Positions 1 through 9,209 of a stretch of 45,383 bases of DNA are shown here, piece after piece; the stretch's first letter is position 1, and each line of letters opens with the position of its first letter. Below the pieces are notes generated by a model. The model saw only the letters and a list, made by a program, of their open reading frames with translations. It did not search any database and had not been told where the DNA came from. The position numbers were made by a program, and so were the translations under genes. The stretch is from Gammaproteobacteria bacterium HGW-Gammaproteobacteria-4. Lineage in GTDB: Bacteria > Pseudomonadota > Gammaproteobacteria > Xanthomonadales > Xanthomonadaceae. The stretch is taken from the NCBI GenBank assembly GCA_002839995.1, contig PGZC01000055.1, positions 1 to 45,383 of the forward strand, read 5' to 3'.

Positions 1-129
1 CGCGACAGCGCAAGCTGCGCTTGCTATGCCTTCACTTCGCCGCTACGCGGCTCGCTCGGTCAGTCGCTTCGCGACAGCGCAAGCTGCGCTTGCTATGCCA
101 TCGCTTCGCCGCTACACGGCTCGCTCGGT
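1..129. repeat. 69-bp tandem repeat, cut by the window edge
   Basis: A 69-bp unit (1-69) is followed directly by a second copy of its first 60 bases (70-129) with about three mismatches. Each copy holds small hairpins, for example GCAAG-ctgcg-CTTGC. The array may continue to the left of the window. No convincing gene lies in 1-161; the short open frames here follow from the repeat being GC-rich. Confidence 0.8.
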
Positions 130-161
130 TTGGTCGCGCAGCAGGTTCTTCGAGGTGTCCC

Positions 162-374
162 TCAGCCATCGACGTCTTCCAGCGCCTTGTCGGTCGCATC
201 GGTGCTGCGTTCCAGCAACTGCTCGGCCGCGCGCGCCTTGTCCAGCGGCGCCTTCACCGCATCGCGCAATTCCGTTGCCTGCGGTTCGGTCTTGGCTTGC
301 GCCGTCGGGTCGCTGGCGGCATCGCGGCCGCAGGCGGCCAGCAGCAGGATTGAACCGAGCACAAATACGCGCAT
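162..374 (-). CDS. small lipoprotein, unknown function
   Basis: Predicted 70-residue lipoprotein. It begins MRVFVLGSILLLAACG, a short signal peptide with a clear lipobox (LAAC, Cys15), so the mature protein should be lipidated and held in the inner or outer membrane. The mature part is hydrophilic, rich in Ala, Asp, Glu and Lys, and probably helical. The start at 374 is preferred over an in-frame ATG at 386 because GGAG lies 6 bases before it and the signal peptide starts there. It is divergent from the SDR gene, with about 60 bp between them. The family is not recognised; the role (envelope component or entericidin-like small lipoprotein) is open. Confidence 0.7.
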   Translation of the reverse strand: MRVFVLGSILLLAACGRDAASDPTAQAKTEPQATELRDAVKAPLDKARAAEQLLERSTDATDKALEDVDG

Positions 375-437
375 GACAAGCTCCATGAGTGGTGGCCTGC
401 GATATCCTAACGCGAGTGGCGAAACGTGGAGAGCGCA

Positions 438-1214
438 ATGACCCATCACCGCTGGCGTCTGGATGGCGAGGTGGCCCTGGTAACCGGTGCCAGTGCCGGC
501 ATCGGTCAGGCCATTGCGGCCGAGCTGGCGGGTCTCGGCGCGCAGGTGCTGATGATCGCGCGCGATCCCGATCAGCTCGAACGCGCGCGCCGGGAAATCG
601 CGGACGACCACCCGGAGGTTGCGATCCATGCCCTGTCCTGCGATGCCGCTACCGGCGAAGGGCGCGATGCCTTGTGCGACTGGATCGAGGATCTGGACCT
701 TGGCTTGAGCATTCTGGTCAACAACGTGGGCGGCAATCAAACCCGCGCCGCGATCGATTATTCCGAGGACGAATGGCGCGCTCTGTTCGAAACCAATGTT
801 TTTTCGGCGTTCGAGTTGTGCCGCAACGCGTATCCGCATCTGTGCCGGCACGGCAGCGCCAGTATCGTCAATGTCGGTTCGGTTTCCGGGCTGACCCATG
901 TCCGCTCCGGCGCGGTCTATGGCATGACCAAGGCGGCACTGCACCAGCTCACCCGCAACCTGGCCTGCGAATGGGCGACCGACGGCATCCGGGTCAATGC
1001 GGTGGCGCCGTGGTACATCCGCACCCGCCGCACCTCGGGCAAGCTCGCCGACCCGGATTATTACGAGGAAGTGATTGCACGCACGCCGATGCAGCGCGTC
1101 GGCGAGCCCGAGGAAGTGGCGGCTGCGGTCGCGTTTTTGTGTCTGCCGGCCGCGAGCTACATCACCGGCGAGTGCATCGCCGTGGATGGCGGTTTTCTGC
1201 GCAATGGATTTTAG
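438..1214 (+). CDS. SDR-family oxidoreductase (tropinone reductase-like)
   Basis: Predicted 258-residue classical short-chain dehydrogenase/reductase, a cytosolic NAD(P)-dependent oxidoreductase. Visible family marks are the nucleotide-binding TGASAGIG near residue 17, the NNVGG motif that replaces NNAG, the catalytic Ser in VGSVSG, the YGMTK pair (Tyr and Lys four apart), and the C-terminal IAVDGGF. The overall pattern, with WYIRT after the active site, resembles tropinone reductase-like SDRs, but the substrate cannot be read from sequence. The ATG at 438 has GGAGAG just upstream; an in-frame GTG at 426 is an alternative. It appears to be transcribed alone. Confidence 0.9.
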   Translation: MTHHRWRLDGEVALVTGASAGIGQAIAAELAGLGAQVLMIARDPDQLERARREIADDHPEVAIHALSCDAATGEGRDALCDWIEDLDLGLSILVNNVGGNQTRAAIDYSEDEWRALFETNVFSAFELCRNAYPHLCRHGSASIVNVGSVSGLTHVRSGAVYGMTKAALHQLTRNLACEWATDGIRVNAVAPWYIRTRRTSGKLADPDYYEEVIARTPMQRVGEPEEVAAAVAFLCLPAASYITGECIAVDGGFLRNGF

Positions 1215-1253
1215 TCACAACGACGACGTTCTGTAATGTAGGTCGGCCTGATT

Positions 1254-1335
1254 GTAGGTCGGCTCAAGCGCAGCGGAGCCGACGTTGCGCTACCGACAGA
1301 TCGTTGTCGGCTCCGCTGCGCTTGAGCCGACCTAC
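1254..1335. repeat. GTAG-headed REP pair (family A), inverted
   Basis: Two perfect 30-bp copies face each other (1254-1283 and 1306-1335) around a 22-bp loop. Each copy starts with GTAG and then carries the stem GTCGGCTC / GAGCCGAC. This is the layout of REP doublets (BIMEs) served by RAYT transposases. It fills the gap between the SDR gene and the SYLF gene and could fold into a strong hairpin in RNA. Confidence 0.85.
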
Positions 1336-1507
1336 GAAGCTACTTAATGCCTTTTGGTTCGGCAGCGGGCCTCGGCAGCAGGACGGTTCGTCCGGCCGGC
1401 TCGGGTTAAGCCGCGATGACCGATGATTGCGCACGGGTCGAAGCCGGCGCGCAGCATGATTCGCCAGCTATCGACTTGTGCACTGCTTCAAACCGGAGAA
1501 ACCGATC

Positions 1508-2038
1508 ATGCGTAACGTTCTTGTGCTGCTGCTATTGCTGTCAACCACCTGGCCGGCTGCGGCCACCGACGCTGCCGTGATCGATCGCCGCGCCCAGGAG
1601 ACGCTGGGCCGTCTGTACGCGACCAAGCCTGGCGTGCGCTCGATCGTGCAGAACGCGGCCGGGGTGCTGGTCTACCCGCGCGTGTACAAGGCCGGTATCG
1701 GCCTGGGCGGCGACTACGGCGAAGGCGTACTGCTGGAGCACGGCCGCAATGCCGGTTACTACAACCTCGTTTCCGGTTCGATCGGATTCCAGTTGGGTGC
1801 GCAGATGCGCTCGCAGGTGTTCGTGTTCACCGACAAGGCCGCTCTGGTCAAGTTCAAGGCCACCGATGGCTGGAAGGTGGGCGTGGACGGCAGCGCGGTG
1901 ATCGCCGAGTTCGGCGCCGGCGGCACCATCGACAGCAATACCGCCAACAAGCCGGTGATCGTATTCGTGCTGGGCGAAAAAGGCCTGATGTACAACATCA
2001 ATCTGGAAGGCTCGAAGATTTCCCGCATCAAGCGCTGA
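1508..2038 (+). CDS. SYLF/YSC84-family exported lipid-binding protein
   Basis: Predicted 176-residue protein with an N-terminal signal peptide (MRNVLVLLLLLSTTWPAAA). The rest is one SYLF (YSC84-like) domain, seen in the pattern GVLVYPRVYKAGIGLGGDYG, then FQLGAQ, then VFVFTDK and the closing KGLMYNINLEGSKISRIKR. In characterised relatives this fold binds phosphoinositides or other lipids; bacterial members are periplasmic and of uncertain role. The ATG at 1508 has CGGAGAA upstream; the in-frame GTG at 1478 is less likely because it would place ten polar residues before the signal peptide. Length is normal for bacterial single-domain members. Confidence 0.88.
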   Translation: MRNVLVLLLLLSTTWPAAATDAAVIDRRAQETLGRLYATKPGVRSIVQNAAGVLVYPRVYKAGIGLGGDYGEGVLLEHGRNAGYYNLVSGSIGFQLGAQMRSQVFVFTDKAALVKFKATDGWKVGVDGSAVIAEFGAGGTIDSNTANKPVIVFVLGEKGLMYNINLEGSKISRIKR

Positions 2039-2110
2039 ACACGCCTGGCGCGCCTTGGGAGCCTGTCGAGACGTGACTGATCGTAGCGAGGGAAAGCCGG
2101 GCCTTCGCTT

Positions 2111-2190
2111 CGCTCGGTCGCCCACAGGGTGGGCTCCTACAATTAAAACGGTCGCACACTGTAGGAGCCCACCCTGTGGGCGACCGAGCG
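2111..2190. repeat. GTAG-headed REP pair (family B), inverted
   Basis: Perfect 30-bp arms at 2111-2140 and 2161-2190 with a 20-bp loop. The core of each arm is GTAG followed by GCCCAC-CCT-GTGGGC and CGAC. This is the most common repeat in the window; further copies lie at 8939-9183, 11097-11168 and 45138-45383. Apart from this pair, the gap 2039-2333 holds only the leader of the next gene, with a TATGAT hexamer at about 2296. Confidence 0.9.
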
Positions 2191-2333
2191 CTGCAGTGCG
2201 CGATGACGCGACATGATCGCTGCGCCAGTGGCGGCCGCGCCTACCTCAAGGCGCCCTCGCTACGAATCGGTGTGAGCAATGCGGGCTAGAGCAGCTATGA
2301 TCGACGCTTCGATCAGGCTGGCGGGAGACTGCG

Positions 2334-3908
2334 GTGAGCTTTCGTACCTTATGCGTGGCGCTGGTATTCCTCGTCGGCCCGGCTCGGGCCACCATTCCCG
2401 CAGCGCCTGACCGCCAGCAAGGCGATGGCCCGTATCCGCAACTGATCCTGCGTGGGGTCACCGTCATCAACGGCACCGGTAGCCCGGCGTTCGGCCCGGC
2501 CGACATCGTGATCAAGGGCAACACCATCACCGAAGTGCGCGTGGTGGGAAGCGCCGGTTCGGCGATCGACCCCGCGCGCCGGCCCGCACTCGAAGCCGGC
2601 GGCACGGAGCTCGATCTCAGCGGCCAGTACGTGATGCCCGGCATCATCGACCTGCACGGCCACATCGGCGGCGACGAGCAGGGCACACCCGCCGAATACG
2701 TGTACAAACTGTGGCTGGGCCACGGCATTACCAGCATCCGCGACCCAGGCTGCGGCAACGGCATCGATTTTTGCGTCAGCGAACAACAACGCAGCGCCGC
2801 CAACACCATCGTCGCGCCGCGCATTTTCCCGTATGCGTTCTTCGGGCAGGGCCGCGACACGCCGTTCACCACGCCCGAGCAGGCCCGCGAGTGGGTGCGC
2901 ACGATGAAGAAAAAGGGCGCGCTCGGCATGAAGTGCTTCGGCTATCGCCCCGACATCCTCGAAGCCGCGTTTGATGAACTGAAAAAGCAGGGTATGCGCT
3001 CGGCCTGCCATCACGCCCAGCTCGATGTGGCGCGGGTCAACGTGCTCACGACCGCACGCTGGGGCCTGACCACGATGGAGCACTGGTACGGTCTGCCCGA
3101 AGCGCTGTTCGATGGCCGCACCGTGCAGGATTATCCGGCCGGCTACAACTATCAGGACGAGCAGGCCCGTTTCGGCGAAGCCGGGCGGCTGTGGGCGCAG
3201 GCGGCCAGCCCCGGTTCGGAGAAATGGATCGCGGTGCGCGACGAGCTGATCGAGCGCGATTTCACCATCGACCCGACCTTCACCATTTATCTCGCCGCGC
3301 GCGACCTGATGCGCGCCCGCCGCGCCGACTGGCACGACCAGTACACCCTGCCCGCGTTATGGGATTTCTTCACTCCCAACCGCGACAACCACGGCAGCTT
3401 TTTCTTCGACTGGGGTAGCGAACAGGAAAGCGCCTGGCGCGACAACTACCGGCGCTGGATGGCGTTCATCAACGACTACAAGAACCACGGCGGCCGCGTC
3501 ACCGTCGGCTCGGACGCGGGCTACATCTACCAGATCTACGGCTTCGGCACGATCCAGGAAATGGAACTGCTGCGCGAGGCCGGCTTCCACCCGCTGGAAG
3601 TGATCCGCGCCGCCACCCTCAACGGCGCCCAGGCGCTGGGTGCCGACGATCGCATCGGCAGCATCGAGGCGGGCAAGCTGGCCGACCTGGTGGTCGTTGG
3701 CGAAAACCCGCTCGCCAACCTCAAGGTGCTGTACGGCACCGGCCAGCTCCGCCTCGGCGCCGACGGCAAGCCCGAACGCACCCGCGGCGTGCGCTACACG
3801 ATCAAGGACGGCATCGTGTTCGACGCCGAAAAACTGCGCGCCGACGTGCGCGCGATGGTGGCCAAGGCCAAGGCCGAGCGTGGTATCAGCGAGCTGGTGC
3901 AGCCTTGA
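2334..3908 (+). CDS. exported amidohydrolase (prolidase/imidazolonase-like)
   Basis: Predicted 524-residue metal-dependent amidohydrolase with an N-terminal signal peptide, so probably periplasmic. It has the usual small N-terminal beta-domain (LILRGVTVINGTGSP), the metal-binding DLHGH around residue 107, a candidate bridging Lys in LGMKCFGY, then HHAQ, the MEHWY histidine, and the TVGSDAGY aspartate. The ending LADLVVVGENPLANLKVLY is typical of the family. Relatives act on Xaa-Pro dipeptides, other N-acyl amino acids or cyclic amides; the substrate is unknown here. The start is GTG with GGGAG six bases upstream. Confidence 0.85.
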   Translation: MSFRTLCVALVFLVGPARATIPAAPDRQQGDGPYPQLILRGVTVINGTGSPAFGPADIVIKGNTITEVRVVGSAGSAIDPARRPALEAGGTELDLSGQYVMPGIIDLHGHIGGDEQGTPAEYVYKLWLGHGITSIRDPGCGNGIDFCVSEQQRSAANTIVAPRIFPYAFFGQGRDTPFTTPEQAREWVRTMKKKGALGMKCFGYRPDILEAAFDELKKQGMRSACHHAQLDVARVNVLTTARWGLTTMEHWYGLPEALFDGRTVQDYPAGYNYQDEQARFGEAGRLWAQAASPGSEKWIAVRDELIERDFTIDPTFTIYLAARDLMRARRADWHDQYTLPALWDFFTPNRDNHGSFFFDWGSEQESAWRDNYRRWMAFINDYKNHGGRVTVGSDAGYIYQIYGFGTIQEMELLREAGFHPLEVIRAATLNGAQALGADDRIGSIEAGKLADLVVVGENPLANLKVLYGTGQLRLGADGKPERTRGVRYTIKDGIVFDAEKLRADVRAMVAKAKAERGISELVQP

Positions 3909-3953
3909 GGTAGCGCGTTGTTTTGCAACGTTGGCGTGACATCGAGCCGCTAC

Positions 3954-4778
3954 TCACTGCCTGCACAAACGCGGGTTGCCAGGATCGATGCCGCGGCGAT
4001 TGCTGCGCCAGGGGTTGATATCCAGGCCGCCGCGGCGGGTGTAGCGGGCGTACACGCTCAGTTGCGTCGGGGCGCAGCGCGCCAGCACGTCGACGAAGAT
4101 GCGCTCGACGCAGTGCTCGTGAAACTCGCTGTGCTGGCGGAAGCTGATCAGGTAACGCAGCAGGCCGGCGCGGTCGATGCGCGGGCCGCGATAGGCGATC
4201 TGCACGCTGCCCCAATCCGGCTGGCCGGTGACCGGGCAGTTGGAACGCAGCAGGTGCGAGACCAGCGATTCCTCCACCACGGCCTCGGCGTCGTGGCGCA
4301 GAAACTCCGGGCGCGGCGGGCCGTAGTGGTCGATGCCGATCGGGAGGTCGTCGATACATTCGCCGGAGAGTGTCTCGACGCAGACGCTGGTACTGGTTAC
4401 CGGGGTCAGCACCACCTTCACCGCGGCACCGGCCGCTTGCGACAGGTCGGCCACGAGCAGATTGCGCAGAGCCTCGCTGTGGTCGAGCCGGGTCTGGGCG
4501 AAGCTGTTGAGGTACAGTTTGAAGCTTTTGGATTCGACCAGATGCGGTGAATCGGCCGGTATCCGGAACTCGGCCAACACCACGCGCGGTTTGCCGCGGG
4601 CATCGAGCCAGCCCAGTTCGTACGCATTCCAGATATCGGTGCCATGAAACGGCAGCACGTCGCCGAGGCCGAGCGCGGCCCGGTTGCCGGCGCGCGCGAC
4701 CGGAAACAGCAATGACGGGTCGTGCTGGTCGGTGTAGCCGACCGGCTTGCCCAAGGACGAATCGGTGAGTGGATTCAT
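3954..4778 (-). CDS. queF: NADPH-dependent 7-cyano-7-deazaguanine reductase
   Basis: Predicted 274-residue QueF, the enzyme that reduces preQ0 to preQ1 with NADPH in queuosine biosynthesis. The length and two-half layout match the long E. coli type. Visible marks are [11 protein letters not shown] (substrate-binding segment, about residues 82-92), the catalytic Cys181 and Asp188 in [11 protein letters not shown], and His220-Glu221 in [12 protein letters not shown]. Its ATG overlaps the stop of the upstream membrane-protein gene by ATGA, so translation is probably coupled. It is the last gene of a four-gene leftward operon. The longer upstream extension of this frame is a shadow of the neighbouring gene. 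Confidence 0.97.
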   Translation of the reverse strand: MNPLTDSSLGKPVGYTDQHDPSLLFPVARAGNRAALGLGDVLPFHGTDIWNAYELGWLDARGKPRVVLAEFRIPADSPHLVESKSFKLYLNSFAQTRLDHSEALRNLLVADLSQAAGAAVKVVLTPVTSTSVCVETLSGECIDDLPIGIDHYGPPRPEFLRHDAEAVVEESLVSHLLRSNCPVTGQPDWGSVQIAYRGPRIDRAGLLRYLISFRQHSEFHEHCVERIFVDVLARCAPTQLSVYARYTRRGGLDINPWRSNRRGIDPGNPRLCRQ

Positions 4779-6115
4779 GCTGTGGATTGTACCGGCGATG
4801 GCGTGTACACCAACAAGACCAGGCTCGATGCGGACGCCTGCACCAGCCAGATCAGGTAGCGGAACTCGGCGCTGCCGGCGATCAGGAGCAGCGGCAGGGT
4901 GTACAGCAGCGCCGAGGCGATCAGTACCAGCGCCAGCCGCGCCTGCGCCTGCGCGCGTCGCCGCCAGGCCACGATGGCCAGCGCGGCGCTCAGCAGCAGA
5001 TACAGCCAGCCGGCGAACAGCGGCGTATCGATCAGCGCGTTCAGGCCGCCTTGCACGACGCGATTGAGCGTACTGCGATTGGCGCTGACGGCTGGATTGT
5101 CGGCCAATGCTTCGATGCCGGGCATCAGCACCATGCGATCGGGCAGGGCGGCGGGAAAGAAGCCGAACAGGTATCCGGCAAGCCGCAGGCGATGCGCGAA
5201 GTAGGCACGCGGGTGCGTCAGTGGCAGCGAGAGCCAGGCGCGCTGCAATGTCGCGCTCTGAATCGGATCGTAGGGATCGTACAGGCTGTGGCGGAACGCG
5301 TCGTCGCGATACAGGCTGGTGTTGCTCCAGGGCGAGAAGCGCTCGCGCAGCAGGGCGAGATCGACATCCTTGCGGGCGAAGCCGGGCGGGAACAGCAGGC
5401 GCTGTTCGGCAATCGACACCGCGGCGATGTCCCATAGCGCCACCACCGACCACGGGCTGTCGGTATGGGTCACGGCCGGGTGCCGCGCCGGCAACTGTGC
5501 GGTGAAGCCAATCAACACCGCGAGCGCCACGCTGGCCAGCGTTTTGTATGCGCGCTGTCCATGCCAACCGCGCAGATCGGCCTCGCGCCACAGCCACCAG
5601 CCGGCGAACGGCAGCAGCGCCGGCAGGGCGTTGTGGCGAAGGGCACCGGCAGCGAGCAGACACAGCAGCAGCGCCCAGCGACGCAGCGCCAGCGGGCGAC
5701 GCAGATCGGCCATCGCCAGCGCCGCGGCCAACGTCAGCAGGCCAGCCATCGGCACGTCTTTCCACAGATGCGGCAACAGCCCGAACAGCGGCGGCCACAG
5801 GCCGAGCAGCAACACCAGCCCGGCGCGCAGCGCGGCCGATGCCTTGAGTTGCGCAATCAGCAGGGCAAGGACGGCCCAACACAGCAGCGCCTGCAACACG
5901 AACATGCCGCCCGGCCCCGGCCAGATTCGATCGACGAGGTGCCACAGCATGGCCAACGCCGGCGGATGCAGGTCGTTGAACGCGAAATGCCGTGCCTGCT
6001 GCCACTGGTCGGCTGAATCGAAGCTCAGATAACCCGGGTAGAACGCCAGCAGGGTAAAGGCGAGGCCGGCGGCAGCCGCCAGCCAGGGAGCCCAACGCGT
6101 CGGCGCTGCACTCAT
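4775..6115 (-). CDS. polytopic membrane protein, GT-C glycosyltransferase-like
   Basis: Predicted 446-residue inner-membrane protein with roughly ten hydrophobic helices. Near the N terminus it has [16 protein letters not shown], an acidic motif in the first large periplasmic loop that resembles the first loop of GT-C lipid-linked sugar transferases, and LWKDVP, typical of the uncharacterised group with a DS/KD signature. No specific substrate can be assigned. It overlaps both neighbours by 4 bp (ATGA at 6112-6115 and 4775-4778), so it belongs to the ArnT-like / M20 / this gene / queF operon. An envelope-glycan role is inferred only from the GT-C resemblance and the ArnT-like neighbour. Confidence 0.75.
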   Translation of the reverse strand: MSAAPTRWAPWLAAAAGLAFTLLAFYPGYLSFDSADQWQQARHFAFNDLHPPALAMLWHLVDRIWPGPGGMFVLQALLCWAVLALLIAQLKASAALRAGLVLLLGLWPPLFGLLPHLWKDVPMAGLLTLAAALAMADLRRPLALRRWALLLCLLAAGALRHNALPALLPFAGWWLWREADLRGWHGQRAYKTLASVALAVLIGFTAQLPARHPAVTHTDSPWSVVALWDIAAVSIAEQRLLFPPGFARKDVDLALLRERFSPWSNTSLYRDDAFRHSLYDPYDPIQSATLQRAWLSLPLTHPRAYFAHRLRLAGYLFGFFPAALPDRMVLMPGIEALADNPAVSANRSTLNRVVQGGLNALIDTPLFAGWLYLLLSAALAIVAWRRRAQAQARLALVLIASALLYTLPLLLIAGSAEFRYLIWLVQASASSLVLLVYTPSPVQSTA

Positions 6116-7413
6116 TTCACGCCGTACAGATAATCCATGCTCACCTGCAGCATCGCGCGCGTGCCCAGCGACAGGGTGGCGGCCTCATCGACGTGGAAAT
6201 CCGGCGAGTGGTTGCTGGCGACGGTTTTCATGTCGCGATCGGGCGGCGTGGCGCCGACGAAGAAAAACACGGCGGGCACTTCGTTGGCGTAATAGGCAAA
6301 ATCCTCGGCACCGGTGATCGGGTCGATCGCGATCACCTTGCCCGGGCCAGCGGCGCGCAGCAGGCTGTCGCGGGCGCGTGCGGTCAATGCCGGGTCATTG
6401 ACCACCACCGGGTTGCCTTCTTCGGCCGGCACCTGCAATTCCACGCTCGCGCCGTTGGCGGCAGCGATGTGTTCGGCCATGTTGCGCAGGCCGGTGAATA
6501 CGTCCTCGCGCATGTCCGGCTTGAAGGTGCGGATGGTGCCGACCAGCTCGACCGAATCGGGGATGATGTTGTAGCGGATGCCGCCCTTGATCGCACCGAA
6601 ACTCAGCACCACCGGTGCGCGGGTCAGTTCGGCGCGGCGGCTGACCAGGGTCTGCGCGCCGGTGACGATCTGTGCGGCGGTAACGATCGGATCGACGCCG
6701 CCCCAAGGTTTGGCGCCGTGCGTCTGGCGGCCGATCACCTTGATCGTGAACCGGTCCGAGCCGGCCATGAACGGGCCGGGCCGCACCGCGATGGTGTCGG
6801 AGGGAATGCCGGCAATCACGTGCAGGCCGAACATCGCCTCGGGCTTGAACTCCGCGAACAGGCCCTCGGCCAGCATCCGCGATGCGCCGCCTTGCTCGCC
6901 CTCGGGCGCGCCTTCCTCGGCGGGCTGGAACACGAACATCACCTCGCCCGGCAACTCCTTGCGCATCGCGGCCAATGCCTTGGCTACGCCCATCAGGATG
7001 GCGGTGTGGGTATCGTGGCCGCAGGCGTGCATCACGCCGATCGTTTCACCGCGGTACTGGGTGGTGGCTTTCGACGCGAACGGCAGATCGCCGCGCTCGC
7101 TGACCGGCAGCGCATCCATGTCCGCGCGCAGGCCGATGCGCGGGCCGGGTTTGCCGCCGCGCAGGATGCCGACCACGCCGGTGGCGCCGATGCCGGTGCG
7201 CACTTCCATGCCCAGCGAACGCAGGTGATCGGCGACCAGCTTGCTGGTGCGCGTTTCGCGGTTGCCCAGCTCCGGATGCTGGTGGATGTCGCGGCGCCAG
7301 TGCAGCACGTCGTTGGCGACGGCCTTGGCGGCCGCATCGGCATCGGGCGCGGTTTGCGCTGCAAGTGAACCGGAGGTCGCGAGCAAGGCAGCGGCGAGCA
7401 GGGTAAGGCGCAT
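6112..7413 (-). CDS. exported M20 amidohydrolase (hippurate hydrolase-like)
   Basis: Predicted 433-residue M20D-type metallo-amidohydrolase with a cleavable signal peptide ([20 protein letters not shown]). Visible residues are [11 protein letters not shown], the metal-binding Cys and His in [10 protein letters not shown], the PAEEG glutamates, HVIAGIP, the dimer-domain histidine in GRQTHGAKP, and the final [10 protein letters not shown]. Homologues cleave N-acyl amino acids such as hippurate or auxin conjugates, usually in the cytosol; export suggests use of peptides or conjugates in the periplasm. The ATG at 7413 has GGAG seven bases upstream. It is the second gene of the operon, 22 bp after the ArnT-like gene. 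Confidence 0.92.
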   Translation of the reverse strand: MRLTLLAAALLATSGSLAAQTAPDADAAAKAVANDVLHWRRDIHQHPELGNRETRTSKLVADHLRSLGMEVRTGIGATGVVGILRGGKPGPRIGLRADMDALPVSERGDLPFASKATTQYRGETIGVMHACGHDTHTAILMGVAKALAAMRKELPGEVMFVFQPAEEGAPEGEQGGASRMLAEGLFAEFKPEAMFGLHVIAGIPSDTIAVRPGPFMAGSDRFTIKVIGRQTHGAKPWGGVDPIVTAAQIVTGAQTLVSRRAELTRAPVVLSFGAIKGGIRYNIIPDSVELVGTIRTFKPDMREDVFTGLRNMAEHIAAANGASVELQVPAEEGNPVVVNDPALTARARDSLLRAAGPGKVIAIDPITGAEDFAYYANEVPAVFFFVGATPPDRDMKTVASNHSPDFHVDEAATLSLGTRAMLQVSMDYLYGVK

Positions 7414-7435
7414 GGCATGACTCCAATCGGATGGG

Positions 7436-8887
7436 TTACGGGCAGGTGTCGCCTTGCGCACGATACCAATGAAACCGGCCGGTGCCAGCACCGAGTGTGC
7501 GCATCGGCCGGCCCAGGCGGGCAGCGGCGACCTGCAAATGGTGCTCGCTGCGCGGCTTGACGATAAAGGTGCGGCACTGTGGCGGCTCGGCGAGCAGGTC
7601 GGCCAGGCCTTGTTCGTAGCGGCTGGTGGCCGCGTTGATGCGCGCGCGTTCGATGTTGGCGCCGAGGTACAGGCGCAGCCCGAATCGCGGCGAGTCTTCC
7701 ACGAACACCAGTTCCGCCGCGTCGGCACCCTGCGCCCGCAGCACGCGCGCCAGTTCACGATCATCGGTGTGCATCGGCGCCTGCGCCGCAAAGCCGCGAC
7801 TCGCGATCAGCAACGCCAGCCACAGGCCGAGCAACGCCCAGCCGCCACGCGACAACGTTGGCGGACCCGGTGGCATGGTGCGCGCAATCAGCAATGCCAG
7901 CGGCACCCACAGCGGCAGCAGGTACAGCGGCATGCGCGACTGCGCCAGAAAAAAAACCAGCAGCGGCAGCAAAAGCCAGAGCAGCGGCAACCACAGGCCG
8001 GGCTCGTTGCGCAGGCCGGAAAGGCCGGGCCAGGGGCGGCGCAGAGCACCGATCGCGCGCACGCCCCAGGGCAGCGAGCCCAGCAGCAGGGTGGGCAGGT
8101 AGACGCTGATCAGCCCGATCACGCCCGGGCTGCGGCCGTGCTTGTCGCTCAGCACGCGCGCGGCGACTTCGTCCTGCAAAAAATAACCCAGCAAGTCCGG
8201 CTGTTGCACGATCAGCACCACGAACCACGGCGCGGCGATGGCGAGCCACAGCAACCAACCCCAGCGCGCGCCCAGCCGGCCGAGGCGTGGCCGCAGCGGC
8301 GGGCAGGTCGATGCCGCGATGGTCAATGCCGCGATACCGAGCAGCCCCGGCGGGCCCTTGGTCAGAAACGCGAGACCCAGCGCCGCCCACAGCAGCGCGG
8401 CCTGACGCAGTGGCCGACCGCCATCGAGCAGCGCGGCGATGAAGCCGAGCGCCGCCAGGGTTTCGAACAAGGTGAGCAGGGTGTCGGTGCTGAGCCAATG
8501 CGCGCCCAGGTACGGCAACGCCATGCTGGCGTAGATCAGCGCCGCCCAAGCGGCACGCGCGGGATCGAGCCGGCGGCCGATGGCAAAACACAGCCATACC
8601 GTCAGCGCGAAAGCCAGCGCGTTGGGCAGGCGGATCGCCCATTCGTTGGCGCCGAATACGGCGACGCTGGCGGCAATCGCCCAGTAGGTGAGCGGCGGTT
8701 TGCTGAAATGCGCCACATCGTGGCTGAGTTTCGGGGTGACGAAATCGCCGCTGTCGAGCATGTTCAGCGCGACCGCGCTGTAGCGGCCCTCATCGGTGGT
8801 GAACAGCCCGCGCGCGCCTTGAAAGGCGAGCGAATAGGCGAGCACCAGCAATGCCAGCAGCGCAATGCGCGCACCGAACAGCCTCAT
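7436..8887 (-). CDS. ArnT-like GT83 membrane glycosyltransferase
   Basis: Predicted 483-residue integral membrane protein of the GT-C/PMT-like family. The N terminus carries the conserved acidic loop TTDEGRYSAVALNM, followed by HFSKPPLTYW and FGANEWAIRLPNAL, then FLTKGPPGLL; these are the hallmarks of ArnT and related polyprenyl-phosphate-sugar transferases. About 11-12 hydrophobic helices precede a periplasmic C-terminal domain. ArnT adds aminoarabinose to lipid A, but no other arn genes are present, so another sugar or acceptor is possible. The ATG at 8887 has GGGGAG upstream. It is the first gene of the operon ending with queF; its promoter should lie in the repeat-rich gap 8888-9209. Confidence 0.85.
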   Translation of the reverse strand: MRLFGARIALLALLVLAYSLAFQGARGLFTTDEGRYSAVALNMLDSGDFVTPKLSHDVAHFSKPPLTYWAIAASVAVFGANEWAIRLPNALAFALTVWLCFAIGRRLDPARAAWAALIYASMALPYLGAHWLSTDTLLTLFETLAALGFIAALLDGGRPLRQAALLWAALGLAFLTKGPPGLLGIAALTIAASTCPPLRPRLGRLGARWGWLLWLAIAAPWFVVLIVQQPDLLGYFLQDEVAARVLSDKHGRSPGVIGLISVYLPTLLLGSLPWGVRAIGALRRPWPGLSGLRNEPGLWLPLLWLLLPLLVFFLAQSRMPLYLLPLWVPLALLIARTMPPGPPTLSRGGWALLGLWLALLIASRGFAAQAPMHTDDRELARVLRAQGADAAELVFVEDSPRFGLRLYLGANIERARINAATSRYEQGLADLLAEPPQCRTFIVKPRSEHHLQVAAARLGRPMRTLGAGTGRFHWYRAQGDTCP

Positions 8888-8938
8888 CGGGTGCTCCCCG
8901 CAACAACCCGAAAACCAGAGGCGTTGCTGCGAACGCCT

Positions 8939-9183
8939 GTCGCCCACAGGGTGGGCTCCCACAAAAGCACGTATCGGCGATTGCGCGGGCTCTTGGCAAT
9001 GAGGCGCCGCCTGTCGCCCACAGGGTGGGCTCCTGCAAAGAGCGGTTGTCCCCACCTGTAGGAGCCCACCCTGTGGGCGACTCCTGCAAAGAGCGGTTGT
9101 CCCCACCTGTAGGAGCCCACCCTGTGGGCGACTCCTGCAAAGAGCAGTTGTCCCCACCTGTAGGAGCCTACCCTGTGGGCGAT
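8939..9183. repeat. REP family B cluster with a 51-bp tandem array
   Basis: This fills most of the 322-bp gap 8888-9209. Two family B copies on the minus strand (8939-8962; 9013-9036, with a decayed GTAG end) are followed by three head-to-tail 51-bp units at 9030-9080, 9081-9131 and 9132-9182. Each unit ends in a plus-strand REP (9058, 9109 and 9160 onward). Units 1 and 2 are identical and unit 3 has two changes, so the expansion is recent. No open frame or other signal is seen in the gap. Confidence 0.9.
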
Positions 9184-9209
9184 TTTCCGCCTCGGCATAA
9201 GCAGCGTCA

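Noticed and set aside
2349-3335. 328-residue minus-strand protein
   Set aside because: It is the antisense shadow of the amidohydrolase gene, with no motif and no ribosome-binding site.
3954-6095. 713-residue protein with QueF as C-terminal domain
   Set aside because: Its first 430 residues are an out-of-frame shadow of the membrane-protein gene at 4775-6115; QueF starts cleanly at 4778.
7436-8887. True arnT (polymyxin resistance)
   Set aside because: The family fits, but no arnBCADEF or pmr genes are near, so a specific aminoarabinose role is not supported.
9030-9182. Short CRISPR array
   Set aside because: Contiguous 51-bp tandem units without spacers, made of the same REP core.
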